DNA of 64,000 bases from Hypomyces perniciosus (taxonomy: Eukaryota; Ascomycota; Sordariomycetes; Hypocreales; Hypocreaceae): positions 744,001 to 808,000 of the forward strand of contig SPDT01000009.1 in assembly GCA_008477525.1 (NCBI GenBank), given 5' to 3'. The translations under genes and the position numbers were made by a program. Shown here piece after piece: positions 45,049-56,229 of the stretch (positions within the stretch are counted from its first letter, which is position 1; the number at the start of each line of letters is the position of its first letter). The notes under the pieces are model-generated. The model saw only the letters and a program-made list of their open reading frames with translations, was not told the DNA's origin and did not search any database.

Positions 45049-46086
45049 TCAGCCATCAGACTTATGCACCTCCTTGAGGTGTCGAAACCACCCTTCCCAA
45101 TCCTGGTTGGTGGCGTGCCTCATTGAATTTCTGCCACACCCAGAACGAAGAAAATTCTCTCCGCAGTAGCCACATGCATCGACCAAGCCGGGGAGAGTTG
45201 TAGATTCGTGAAACGCAAGATGGTAGCATGAGAGAGCTAAACAAGACCATGAATATCTGCGTACGTGTACTGAGCTTAGATGACGCACAGCCTCGTTGTT
45301 GTTCTGGAATCGCTTGTGGCAGACGCTGCATTCAGGTTGCTCCCTAGCATTGTTAGCTTTTGCTTCAAGATATAATGGAGAAAGAGTATGCCCCTCAAGT
45401 TCAGGGAGGGACTATAGGACTATTTGTATAACTTTTGACAGAACACAAATGGGTGACCAAGACTCACCGAGACTTTTTAGCCGTCTTAATCCTCTTGGAT
45501 CCATGTTTGCACCATGGACTAGCGATCGGCGATCATCCGGGATATGGTGGAACGTAGTCGACCGGGGCGATACAGCAGGCGAGTCCAGTAGTTGGCGGTC
45601 ATACGGAACACGGCTGTGGATGGGAAGCTGGAAGGGCATGTTGAGGGTAGGAACGAATCTGCGGTTAGGCTGAGCCCTTTTCTCACTGTCTCTTGCCGAA
45701 GAAATAAGCAGAGACCGTGGAAGCGATTCCATCGTCCGAATAGGATCCAGCTTCTTCTTCATGCTATCCCCATGAAGGTCGGCAGCAGATTGGAACTGGA
45801 ATTTGTTATGGTGAAGTCCGAACTCGGCTGGGAGGGAATCGCGGAACCTAGAATGCCAATGTTAGCCCGCTGTTGAGGCCAGTCTGCGTTGTCCTCATGG
45901 GCAGGGGAAATCACACCTCTCGGTTGAGGCATAGCTAGCGTAGCCTTTATCACCACTGAAGTTGCCTGTATCCCTCCTCCTGAAGCTTGATCTATCATCC
46001 TGACGGGACGAGCTTATACTGCCAGAGCCGCTGGCAAAGGGTGAGCCTTCAGAGAAATCATTTCTGTCTCTCTTCATGTCGTTCAT
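45049..46086 (-). CDS. C2H2-type zinc-finger protein
   Basis: Three exons, 46086..45917, 45847..45468 and 45362..45049, encode about 287 residues. Intron 1 is 69 nt (GTGTGA...CATTCTAG with GGGCTAACAT branch); intron 2 is 105 nt (GTGAGT...CTTGAAG). A canonical finger ECSVCHKRF...AVRHLSSVH lies near residue 195, and a second Cys/His group follows (CGYCGENF...RHLKEVH). The N-terminal two thirds are Ser/Arg-rich and apparently disordered. The second acceptor was chosen because the nearer GCTAG acceptor breaks the frame. Such proteins are usually nuclear and may bind DNA or RNA. A MITE (46370-46697) ends 284 bp upstream of the start. Upstream exons cannot be excluded. Confidence 0.65.
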
Positions 46087-46369
46087 ATATTGCGTTTGGG
46101 GGTCGCCAAATGGCAGGATCTGCGGAGGCGGTAGCGGAGGGGAGACGTCATCTTACAAGTCAAATCTGCCTAGCACCCGTAGTTGATCAATGTATAAGAA
46201 GGTCAAGATGGCTAGTGGGAAAAAAGACGAAATGATACTATTAAAGAACAGAGCCTTGTGAGGACGGGATGGAATGGGATGCAGAAGGCACGACTATTGT
46301 ATCAATTGAGGCTCAGATTAAAAACCGAGCGTCTCTGCAATCTGAGTGCTCAACATACTGCATCAAATA

Positions 46370-46697
46370 CATGCCGCAAGGATCACAAAGGTTAGCTTAG
46401 TACAAGACCCATATCCTGATTTTTAATTGGCTAATAATGCAGCAGTATATTTCCATATAAAATACTATAGACAGTAACCTCTTCCCTAACCGGCAATAAT
46501 TTAACGATATCAATGCCACGGCGACTGAGGTTATTGATCGTGATGGTGGCCTTTCTGATTATTATAGTGTACCTAGGACTTTACTTTAATGGTGACTTTA
46601 TAGTATTTAGAAGTACTGTGACTTACTTTTTATCAGCCAATGAAAGTCGGGATGTGGGTCTTGTACAAAAACTAACCTTTGTGATCCTTGTGGCATG
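46370..46697. mobile_element. MITE, long copy (328 bp)
   Basis: The ends are inverted: left CATGCCGCAAGGATCACAAA; right, on the other strand, CATGCCACAAGGATCACAAA. The inversion continues inward about 60 bp (tracts GTACAAGACCCATATCCTGA and GTACAAGACCCACATCCCGA). TA flanks both sides (46368-46369, 46698-46699). It is the same family as 10240-10381 but with about 190 bp more interior. The open frame inside it is not a gene. Confidence 0.85.
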
Positions 46698-46888
46698 TAG
46701 CAGGTACAACGCCTCTAGTCTTAACTGTGAGCAGGAAGTGGATCACTACTCCGTAGTGTGATCCAATTTGTTGAGATTTTGCGACACCACTAGTCCTGAT
46801 ATGTCCGACTGGTCTGTGGTGTGCCTTGTCCATGCAACGGCCATCCCAGTGTCAACCACTTCTTACTGACACCCCACAGCTATTGACA

Positions 46889-46912
46889 TACGGAGTACTC
46901 CGTACTCCGTAC
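46889..46912. repeat. Palindromic motif, extended copy
   Basis: TACGGAGTACTCCGTA followed directly by another CTCCGTAC half-site. It is one of several copies in the window (20773-20788, 44302-44316, 53290-53305, 54610-54623 and, centred differently, 57853-57870). Confidence 0.8.
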
Positions 46913-47489
46913 AAGGGATGATGTTCACCAATATGGTGACGTGCCGTTGGGAGTATTAACAGTCGAACGATATGTACACCCCACAAGGACGCAACAAAGT
47001 ACTACACTATTACCCGCTTTTACTCCGCATGTAGCTAAACAATCTTCTTGCCGTAGAATGCATGCGTGGTGAAGTATAGCAACTTGATCGAGGAAAACTG
47101 CCTTCCCCTCCCCAGCTCCCCTTGGGGGCTTTACAGTCTTCCCGCATAGCGGCGTGGTCAGCCTCTCTCTATCATCGAGACTCAATCCGGAGCTTGAACC
47201 CTGACCTACATACTCGCATATGATACCACTCCTTGTCTGCTCCATTCCAATTGTAGATGAATGGACTGGAGCTCCCCTTCCTACGCCTGTCTGGAACCAC
47301 TTGATTGCCTTCCGGGGAACATGGAGTCTTGACCCGATGTGTCTGCATGATAAAGCGTATCCAGCTGCAGGCCAGCGATCAAGAGGCCATAATAATAACA
47401 CAATTCGCATCTCTATCATAAATACATAACAGAAGACAAGGAAGTAGATTTTCTCTAGTTAACCTCCCGTAATGACTCTTATATAGGAT

Positions 47490-48698
47490 ATCAATCACAG
47501 ATCAACAGTATGAGGGCTCATTGGCAGGTGCATAAATGATAGAATTCGACACTCTTGCTGATCCCAAGTTAGGTGGGAAAAGCTGTTGCTTAAATACATG
47601 AAAACTTGCTAACTAATTGATCATGACCACCCGGATCTAGGAAAACTAGCTGTCATGATATCGTCATTGACTTACGGATCCGGCTGTTGTTGCAAGCTAG
47701 TAAGGAATCAAGGAATGTTTGTTGGAATGAAGGAATGTGCCGTGATGTGGAACTATCCGTTACTGAGGTTGACATAGGAGTTAGGCATAAGCTATTATTT
47801 TACCACTCTGGCTTATTACGATTTTTAAATTAAAAATCTTTATAATAGTTTAACCGCACTTTTGGTGACTTGGCGGAAAGGAAATGCCCTTGCGCGCAGC
47901 TGGAAAGTGCTGCCTATACCATCTCTGCTATGACTGTCTTACCTTCTTCCGTCAATATTAATCCAACGCCGCCAAACATTTAACCTTGCACAGGGTTTTA
48001 AATGTCCTAGTCAAGGGCTTTTCCATCGAAATTATAGCAGTTGTTTTTCTTCTTCAATGAACTGCACTCCTTTCCTAGGTCGCACGGCTTATCATCTATT
48101 ATTGTGTTCCGTCTCCCAGTGTTCCGCGCCATTGAGGGTGCACGCTTCGACTTGGAGTCATTCCCACTCCACTCCCCACACCTAAAAATTGTCGTCGCAC
48201 GAGACGATGGCTGCCAAAATGGAGATATAAGCTAACCCACCTATCAACTCACACCACTGAGGAATTCGACAGTTTAACGACCGAGGAACCGAATAACAGC
48301 AAGAAAAAGAAGTCCAATGAGTACAGCTTCATTCACCATGTCCAGCCAAAGTAGCCATTTACCGTCACCAACCAGATCCAGCGAACACTACTGAGTCCAT
48401 GGATCAACGTCTTACAGATTGCCGCTCCAATCGGTATTATGCTTAATAATACCAGCTATGTTAGCCGTATGCGCTTGGTTGTTGGTCTAATAATGTGCCT
48501 CTTTAACACTCTGGTACGCTTCCAGTCTTCCGGCATGACCTATCTTGCTCTTTGATGGGTGTCAACCTCAGAACCTGGATAGTCCAAGAACCCGGATAGT
48601 TAGCAGTTTCCCACCTAACTTGGGATCGGCAAGAGAGTCGAATTCTATCATTTTATGCATTTACCAATGAGCCCTCATACTGTTGATCTGTGATTGAT
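47490..48698. mobile_element. Foldback-type element with ~91-bp inverted arms
   Basis: The left arm 47490-47580 and the right arm 48607-48698 are inverted copies with about 90 percent identity by eye. Shared tracts include ATCAATCACAGATCAACAGT and GATCCCAAGTTAGGTGGGAA. The 1.0-kb interior has no convincing frame. The ends run into TATAGG/CCTATT sequence, so the target duplication is unclear. It is probably a non-autonomous DNA transposon. A TGTGTTTGGG decanucleotide repeat (about 48704-48737) abuts its right end. Confidence 0.8.
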
Positions 48699-48701
48699 AA
48701 T

Positions 48702-48737
48702 AGGTTTGGGTGTGTTTGGGTGTGTTTGGGTGTGCGC
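48702..48737. repeat. TGTGTTTGGG short tandem repeat
   Basis: About three units of GTTTGGGTGT lie immediately outside the right arm of the foldback element. The position suggests slippage at, or insertion into, a repeat. Confidence 0.7.
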
Positions 48738-49396
48738 GTTTCCCAGGTGAGGAAAACAATGAATGAGTAAGTTTGTCTACAGATTCCGTTCCTGGAACAC
48801 CCAGTACCTTGCACTATAAGAATAAATGGCAATGGGATGCTTTCAAGGGAAGACTCTAGAAATATATCATCAAAGTGACCGTAATCAGGCCAAATGCCCG
48901 CGTGTAAGTATATAATGTCTATTTTGTCGGGAGTATCCGTCATGCCCGTGACCAGCCCGAGAGATTCCGAGAGCTAGGCCCAATTAGAAAGGCTAGAAAA
49001 AACGGTCAGAAAAGGCGGTCAAATCAGGAAAAGGGATATTAATAGCTGGAATCGCAGCTAGGATAGCTTTCTTCCTTTTCTTCATCCAGGCTTAGGTCGG
49101 CTAATGCAGCGACAATGATTATTACTTAAGTGTCTGATTCTCTCGTGGCTTTTTTATTAGTCCTAGGGGCTATCTTCTATTAGTTTGTGTGTGTGTGTAT
49201 GTGTGTGCATATATTTCCCTCTCGACAAACTATCTATTAAAATCTATGCCAAAAGAAAAAAACCCATCTAAACGCAGTTATAGGGCTAACTTGCTGGCAA
49301 ATTAGGTCTGATATGCCTGTTTTTGATGGGTTCGCTTGTACGGCTGTGGGGGTCTCTGCGGCGTCGTGCCGTCAGTATCTAAACAATTTCGTTGCT

Positions 49397-52300
49397 CTAG
49401 AAGCTAGACTTTGCTCTCCCGTCTGCCATTGAGAACAAATCTCCTTGAAGTCCCTCCAAGATCCTCATATCGATCCTGAGAGAGCTCGTCAATGTGGCAG
49501 ACTGTCGGAGAAACGCTATCGTCTTGTGGAATAGGGTCTGTAAAAGCTCCTCGTCCACAAATTCATGAAGAACGGGATCCTTGAAGGCTGCTGAGAGTAC
49601 TAGCATGTTTCCCCATTGGCTATACAGTGTGAGTAAATCACGTCTCATACAAGGGCGGGCAATCACTTACGCATGGGCAGTCCCAAAAACATTGGTAATG
49701 ATCGGTCGACCATCGCCGAGTCCATGAAAGGCTCGTGTGCTTTCAATCAGTGCCTTAATCCCCTTCCGTGCTAGATCAATAATATTGGGGTCGAGCTGGC
49801 TAGGTGTTTTCGTACTCGGTTGGATGTACGGTGCGATGATCCCATCCCGGAATTCTGACATGACAGCCACGTGGGGACTTGACGGATGACGGCTGACCTC
49901 GAGGGACCATTGCAAAATCTGTCTGACAAACGGGCGATATGTGATGACCTGAGCTCCCCAATACTTGGCCCTTAGCCGTGCTGACAGAATGTCACTTGCA
50001 GGTGGGTCATCCTCATGAAAGAGAAAGCTTGGTGCAACCCAATTCATGCCAGAAACAGCATCGGCCATAAGCCTTACGTTCCTGAATTTGTCTGGTCTAG
50101 CTCGATTGGAGTCGTCTGGGGAGTAGAACATGCGATGAATGCTGTTCAAGTGCGTCCGAAGATATAGCTGCCCGGGGTAGCTGTCTAAAACACTCTGGTC
50201 GAACCCTTCGACAATGCTCATGTTAGGGTGTGGTATGTCGTCCTCGTACTGCAGAAGGCCGGAAGGAGGCAACGGAAGCTCGGCAATCAAATCACTAACA
50301 TAGGTTAGTACATGCTAAAACAGTAGGCCGCTCATGGCCTTGTGCGCCGGAATCCTACCTCTCAAGTTGCAGACAGGTCCAGAACGCCAGAGCAAGTTGG
50401 TTATACTTAGGTTCGCTAAGTAAGATATTGTTCTGTTTCGCTTCTTGTAGTTTGGACAGGCTCCTGTGTCTGAAATTAGAGGATAGATAGGGGAGTATGT
50501 TTCTTGCTGAAGACTTACGGTCTCATGATGACCTGCAGCTTATGACTTGCTCGGTGAATAAAGGCAAAGCTCTCTAACGGTCGCCCAAGCTGCCCCTGAT
50601 ACAGCCCGGCAAAGATATCGGCGTAAACATTCTTCATGTTATGGTATGACCCCGTGTGATTTCCCAGAATGTCTGTCGCCATGGCGAAATACTCCAAGCC
50701 CGGGATGACCTCATAATTCTTCTTCAAATTATACCCTGTGCGAACGCCGCTAGGGCCGTGGATAGATGATCTTCTGCTCTGGTGTCCACGTTCATGTTCA
50801 TTTGGTGATGGTAAGCCGGACGATTGCGAATGTGATAAAAAGCCAGGAGGTGATCCCTGGGTTGGTGATGGCGGAACTACATTTCGGGATACCGGGCTGC
50901 CGTGGGCTATAGGATCAGTTGCGAAAACCGCATCAGGAATATTTTCCCGGTGTTGGCAAATCTTGCCAAGCGCCAATATCACGAGAATTAGTGCGCTGTG
51001 AATAGAGCGACTGGGTTTCCCAAGCCGGATTGACGGTGTCTCCAGCTCTGGTGATCGTTTCCTCTTTGAACCGGTCATCTCAGGGGTATTTTGAGAGACC
51101 ACAGACGCAGGTGGCTTGGAGTGGTGCTGCGGCTTCAGAGACTTGGACGGTATAGTAGGAAAGTCTTCCACAAAGTTCTTAACCCAGACCTCAAGCACAT
51201 TTGGGTTGATGATAGGATGCATATTCAGTATGTGCGTCTTGAAACTCTCCAAGTACGACATAATTTTAGCTTCCGAAAAATCCGGGTTGCCATCAAAACC
51301 AAGAACGCCGCCTTGGTATTCGACTTGGTCGCCAGGGCTAAGGCCACCAAGCTGGCCCCAGTCTGCAGCTGGAGATGATAATGCCGCATCAGACATGTCG
51401 TCTGTCATATCGATTGTGCCATAATATCCCAGGTCGTTGTTGTACTTTGTCGAAACTGCGTCTTCACCTTGCCCATATACCTTCACTATCCCCCGATATT
51501 GCTCAATACTTATGGGATATTCTCTGGCAAATCGAACTCCTTCCCGATCTAGGTGGGGTTGTATCAACACTTTAATCGAGTCCCATTCCAAAAGTAGTCC
51601 GGCTAGTGTAGTATGATTGATCGGGATTGCTGGTTCTCCTGGAGCAACAGGTGGACCCGGTTCTGCCTCTATTTCGTCTTCAACCATCATCGATTCGGTT
51701 GATAGCGTTGCTTGATCTCGCACAGGGGCGTCCACAAAGGAGCGATTAAAGGGCTGTTCATCCAAGGGGGCAATTGGAGAATCAGGAACGGCTTTGAACT
51801 CTTCATCCTGAATGTGGTCTCGTTCACCCTGAAAGACGCCGGCGTTTCGGGAGAAGACGGACTCCATCTTGGTTAGCCTTTCGTCCATATGTCCGAAACG
51901 GTCTGCCAGGGCGGCAAGTGTATCTCGAATCGCTGCAATGCCCTCAAGAATGTCGGCTTGTGCCTTGTCAGTGCTATATGATTATGTCAGCCAGCTCCTC
52001 GAGTTTATCAGCATGAACCACAGCTTACGCCTTTGGCACTGGATCTCGATATCGGCATTCGGTGCCCTTGTCCCTGCATGTTTTACATGGCTTAGTCTCG
52101 TCGCATTTTGCCTTGAGTTGTCGGCATTGGTCACATGCCTGGGAATATAATCAGCCTCAGTCCAAGAGCAAATGTGGAAGGCTACTGGCTCAGACCTGGG
52201 AGACTCTAGTGTTTTTCTTCATGGACACTGACGAGTAGATGCTGCAGAAGGGCTCCTGTGGTGTTTGGTGATTTCCTGATGGCTCGTATGGAGTTTGGTG

Positions 52301-52702
52301 TGGTGTCGGCGTTGGCGCATGTCCTGTTGAGCCGGTTCGGCGAGTGTCCTCGGTAGGCTCTCGCTTTATTATAGCTTCCCGGGGAAGGTATGCATAATAG
52401 GGATGCGCTGGTGAGGGAGACTGTGGCTGTCCTTGTTGCGGCGGTGGTGGAGGAGGTTGCTGCTGCTGCGATGGTTGTTGCCGGTAAGGGTCTTGCATGG
52501 GAGCGAGAGGCTCTTGCTCGTGGTGTCGACGGTCAATGTCCGGATGATGCTGAACGTGCCCATGAACAGGGCCCAGAGTCGACGGCGCAGAAGGAAGGTC
52601 TGAGGGGCGAGGCGGGTACGGTTGATATGGACTCGGGACCGAATGGTGAAGTAGAGTCGGCGGATGAAGATGCGGAAGAGGATTGGAGTGATGATGCGAC
52701 AT
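49397..52702 (-). CDS. Zn2Cys6 transcription factor, 1009 aa
   Basis: Six exons: 52702..52196, 52138..52029, 51973..50519, 50469..50359, 50294..49671 and 49619..49397. Introns are 49-64 nt and all joins keep frame. The N-terminal 169 residues are His/Pro/Gln-rich. The zinc cluster (C171, C174, C181, C187, C190, C197; ACDQCRQLKAKC...KTCRDKGTEC) spans the first two introns. A heptad-like linker (residues about 207-240) that could dimerise follows. The rest holds the fungal regulatory region (SLSKLQEAKQNNILLSEPKYNQLA onward). Factors of this type are nuclear activators or repressors of metabolic genes, often binding CGG half-sites. The first open frame upstream lacks an ATG, so ATG 52702 was chosen. 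An AT-rich run at 52970-52990 could serve as a TATA-like element. Target genes cannot be deduced. Confidence 0.9.
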
Positions 52703-52799
52703 CTGGCCTTCAGGAGTTGAGAGAGATGATTGAGAGGCGGGAATTTGCTTGGCTTGGTCTGCTGATATGTAGTGCACTGGCGAGTTGTTCCAGCAATTC

Positions 52800-54215
52800 T
52801 TGCTAGTAGATTTGAAGAAGCATGGCTGGGTTTATATGGTGATGGTCATGAGAGATGGTCGCGGTGTAATTGTAAAAGGTCTGAAATGCTCAGTGGATTG
52901 TACGATAATAGACGCAACAAACTTGAATTTATTCTTGTTTATAAGGGGGACACAACCCTTCTGAGATGTCCATATAAATATATTTATATTTTCTACAAAC
53001 AATTGTCAGCCCTTGCGTGGGAATCATGTGCTTTTATGAGTACAGTTCTTAGGGATGAGATGGGTTAAGCGGTAGTCATAAGCTACAAAGCAAAAAACGG
53101 AGATCCGATAATACATAGAGTTCAGCCCCGATGCATCTCCACAGACTCATGTCTCAGCCCTGTCACATTTGATTAAAGACTTTGCTAGGATAGGATAAGT
53201 GGTTGTGAAGTTTGTGGTCTTTTTGCTTGTCTACATCTTTAGTGTTCGTGTTTATGGGTACGTACGTAGTACAGGAATGAGAATGTGTGTACGGAGTACT
53301 CCGTACGATGGGTAGGATTCAATGCCAGAAAGGAATGCGGAACATTACACAAGGAATAATGTGTGCGGAGCACGTACTCCATACTCCGTAGACTATACAC
53401 TAGTAATAATGCCTGTCCTGAGTGGGCACAGATCATGAATGGTTGGGCATCCCTGTCGACATACAGAAGGCCATAAGGCCTTCCGTACGATATCCCTTAC
53501 GCCCCCACATTAGCACCATGAGGAATTCTAGTCTTGCGGCGGCTCACTGGTGAAAATAAGTAACAGTGCTACTTCTCGAACGAGTTTTCCTTTAGAGCAC
53601 GGTACTCCACGATGCTATCTCTAGACCATTTTATCCTCCATGAATTTTTAACCATCATGGCCATAAAATCGAGGCCACTCTCTGCTAAGCTTCCCTTCTA
53701 AGGAGCTCAGTTAACGCCGTCATTTTTTCGAGTCTAAAAGCAGGAGCATCAGGACAATGTCACCAGTCCGTATGATCCGACGTTTGTGAGAAGAGACGAG
53801 GAGCGCGTGTCGGGCTTCGCACTTATGCAGGTGTTGATTTATCTTCCCAATCTCCCATGAGACTTGATTGATCGAAATCTCTTAAGAAGCCAAAGCAAAC
53901 AATCACCGTAGCTAGCTGTCCACCGGTCCATTTTGCCATCTTGATGGAACGGAGGCTAATTTTGGGCAGGAAGGTCACACATAAGTTCACAAGAGCGGAA
54001 GGCAAATCTTGGGGTGCGATTGTAGGGCTAGTGTGCATGCATAATTCAACAGAATTGATGAGCCAATGCACGTTACATGTTGTGGAAGTGGTATCTGACG
54101 CGGAGCACCAATTATCATTTACATGGCCCCCAGCCGTACGTACATGTATATAGACATGGGCTTTATTTGGCGAGCTACTTTCAAGGCATGATGAGTGACG
54201 ACGGGTTATTTCAAT
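52800..54215. other. Promoter side of the Zn2Cys6 gene and relic DNA
   Basis: A palindrome copy lies at 53290-53305 and a variant at 53370-53390. The short frames here are not supported as genes. Confidence 0.45.
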
Positions 54216-54220
54216 AAAAT

Positions 54221-54456
54221 GTGGTTGACAAAACGCAGTGGTGTGCCGAAAGTGGTGGTGTGCCGAAAGTGGTGGTGTGCCGAAAGTGGTGGTGTGTCGA
54301 AAGCAGTGGTGTGGCAGTGGTGTGCCGAAAGTGGTTGACAAGACGCAGTGGTGTGTCGAAAGTGGTTGACAAGACGCAGTGGTGTGTCGAAAGCAGTGTG
54401 GCAGTGGTGTGCCGAAAGTGGTTGACAAGACGCAGTGGCGTGTCGAAAGTGGTTAA
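54221..54456. repeat. Minisatellite, inverted relative to the 29-kb copy
   Basis: The plus strand shows repeated GTGGTTGACAAGACGCAGTG and GTGTCGAAA units, the reverse complement of the 31-bp unit at 29247-29403. The left half has collapsed to a 17-bp subunit (GTGTGCCGAAAGTGGTG) repeated about three times. The direct repeats that flank the 29-kb copy are not evident here. Confidence 0.85.
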
Positions 54457-54459
54457 CAA

Positions 54460-55160
54460 TGTCAGTATCAATTATGGCCTTATTGTTGGTGACAATCGCC
54501 CCCACCGAAGAAACAATTAGCGTTATTGTTGTCGTTGCCTGGCACAAGAGCAACAAAAGTCAATCTGACCCTATTTCCTTAGTTGTCCTCTTATGGCTAT
54601 GGAAGCATGTACGGAGTACTCCGCAGCAGTGTGAAACTCTGGGGCCGTTTCTGAATATGGATGCATAAAATCCGCCGATGCCGTGCCAGGTTGACCCACA
54701 AAATTATTCGAATCGTATTGGAAAGAATCCAGTAGTAAGTACTATATAGGTACCTATAGATACTGTATGCATACATGTACATCATTGTATGCCGACGTTG
54801 CGACATCTCCTCTAGCCGCTCGCTCAATCCACCCGAGATGGCAATTTGGGATCGACATTATCCTTCTGCACTAATTTCTCACTAGAAACCAAACTCATTG
54901 AGTGTTTTTCTAACTTCGCTCGGTCCGTGGTCTTTTCCGTGGTCTTTTATCACCGAAAGCTCCTTGACAGTCGCGGCTGACTCCACCACCTAAAGGCAAA
55001 TACGACCTAAATCGTGTGCCTTCATTCGTCCACCGCACGGAGGCTGCATAAGTGAAGAGGGCTATCGGCCTCATCCATTGCGCTCATATCACTATACTCT
55101 ACACACTTTGCGTCGTGCTCCTTTTTTCTGCCCCAGGGCCTTCATCGCCGAGCACTGCGC
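54460..55160. other. Intergenic region upstream of the 55-kb gene
   Basis: It contains a palindrome copy (54610-54623). The last 200 bp are CT-rich, as expected of a leader for the plus-strand gene that follows. Confidence 0.45.
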
Positions 55161-55163
55161 GCT

Positions 55164-56225
55164 ATGGCCCGCAAAATGGCGGCATCCAGATTATCGCCAT
55201 ACGAAAAACGTCCGCGCCGACCTGCTGAAGGCTCGCTCTACACCACTTTGCGCCAGCATCCTAGACAGGCACTCTTTGTGTGCCCAGACAAGTGGACAGA
55301 TTTTCACGCCAGACTCCTCGGAGTGGAATTCCACGAACTATCCGCGTGCGATAAGCCTAAGCCGCACGGTGCGCCTAGGTTTTCACCGACAGAAGGTCAC
55401 TTGCAGCCATCGGAGACGATCAAGACCCTGTGTAGTGCCCTGGATGAGATGCTTGGAAATCAGGATTCTCGTGCTATCAATACAACTCTCAAGATACTGT
55501 GGCCAGACGCTTTCCACAAACCACTCAATCGTCCCAAATTATACCTCTTCGACGGCAACAAGGTGTATCATGATGTAGTGTCTGTGCACACTGTCTGGAA
55601 TTTCCCCTCTGACGCCTCAAGAGGTTCGTCACAACGCTCCTCCGAGGTTCCCACACGCCCTACCAAGTCCTCTGGTCCCCCGTCATTAAGTCTGGGAGTC
55701 CACAACCCGACCGACTCACCTATGATGTGCTATATTGGGCAGAAGAACCTAGCATTAATGTCACTGGAGTCTATTGGTACTCTAGGAGTGGGAACCTATG
55801 AAAATGGGCCCGCTTCCCAGTTAATGGAGCTCCAACCCATGTGTTTTCCAGGCATATTCCTGGCCATGGCACAACGGCACTTCTATCCTGACTCAACGTC
55901 AAAGCCTAGATCGGAGTTCAAGAACCTGAAACTGAGGATACTAACTCATGACGACAACCCCCCTGCTCCTACGTTTTTAGTCTATACAGGCTATGTCACA
56001 TCGCAGTTCTTGCAGTGGTTTCATGATCCGTTGAGTTCTCCCCGTGTGGGTATAAATGTGCCAGGGATCAAGATTGAGTACACAAGAGTTCCCATTTGGC
56101 CAATCTTAGGTCTTCGAGAACGACTTGGCAAGGCTATTGGAGAAGATTTTGTGGGAAAATTCGATCCAAGTCAGATGAAAACATGGCTAGACGATGGCTC
56201 GTTTATGGCTTGTGAAACGTGTTGA
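55164..56225 (+). CDS. Uncharacterised protein, 353 aa, single exon
   Basis: An uninterrupted ATG frame of 353 codons opens MARKMAASRLSPYEKRPRRP. It has no signal peptide or membrane segment. The N-terminal third is basic, the middle Ser/Pro-rich, and the C-terminal half has alternating hydrophobic residues (LKLRILTHDD...FLVYTGYVTSQFLQWF; VPIWPILGLRERLG) that suggest a folded domain. I recognise no family. Codon usage looks like that of the convincing genes in the window, and no internal stops or frame breaks are seen. Confidence 0.7.
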   Translation: MARKMAASRLSPYEKRPRRPAEGSLYTTLRQHPRQALFVCPDKWTDFHARLLGVEFHELSACDKPKPHGAPRFSPTEGHLQPSETIKTLCSALDEMLGNQDSRAINTTLKILWPDAFHKPLNRPKLYLFDGNKVYHDVVSVHTVWNFPSDASRGSSQRSSEVPTRPTKSSGPPSLSLGVHNPTDSPMMCYIGQKNLALMSLESIGTLGVGTYENGPASQLMELQPMCFPGIFLAMAQRHFYPDSTSKPRSEFKNLKLRILTHDDNPPAPTFLVYTGYVTSQFLQWFHDPLSSPRVGINVPGIKIEYTRVPIWPILGLRERLGKAIGEDFVGKFDPSQMKTWLDDGSFMACETC

Positions 56226-56229
56226 CAAA

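Noticed and set aside
46513..46761. 82-codon frame with a hydrophobic start at 46.5 kb
   Set aside because: It lies mostly inside the 328-bp MITE, whose inverted ends explain the sequence.
53823..54556. Long frames over the 54-kb minisatellite
   Set aside because: They consist of translated minisatellite units (FDTPLRLVNHFRHTT-like) and appear in several frames at once.
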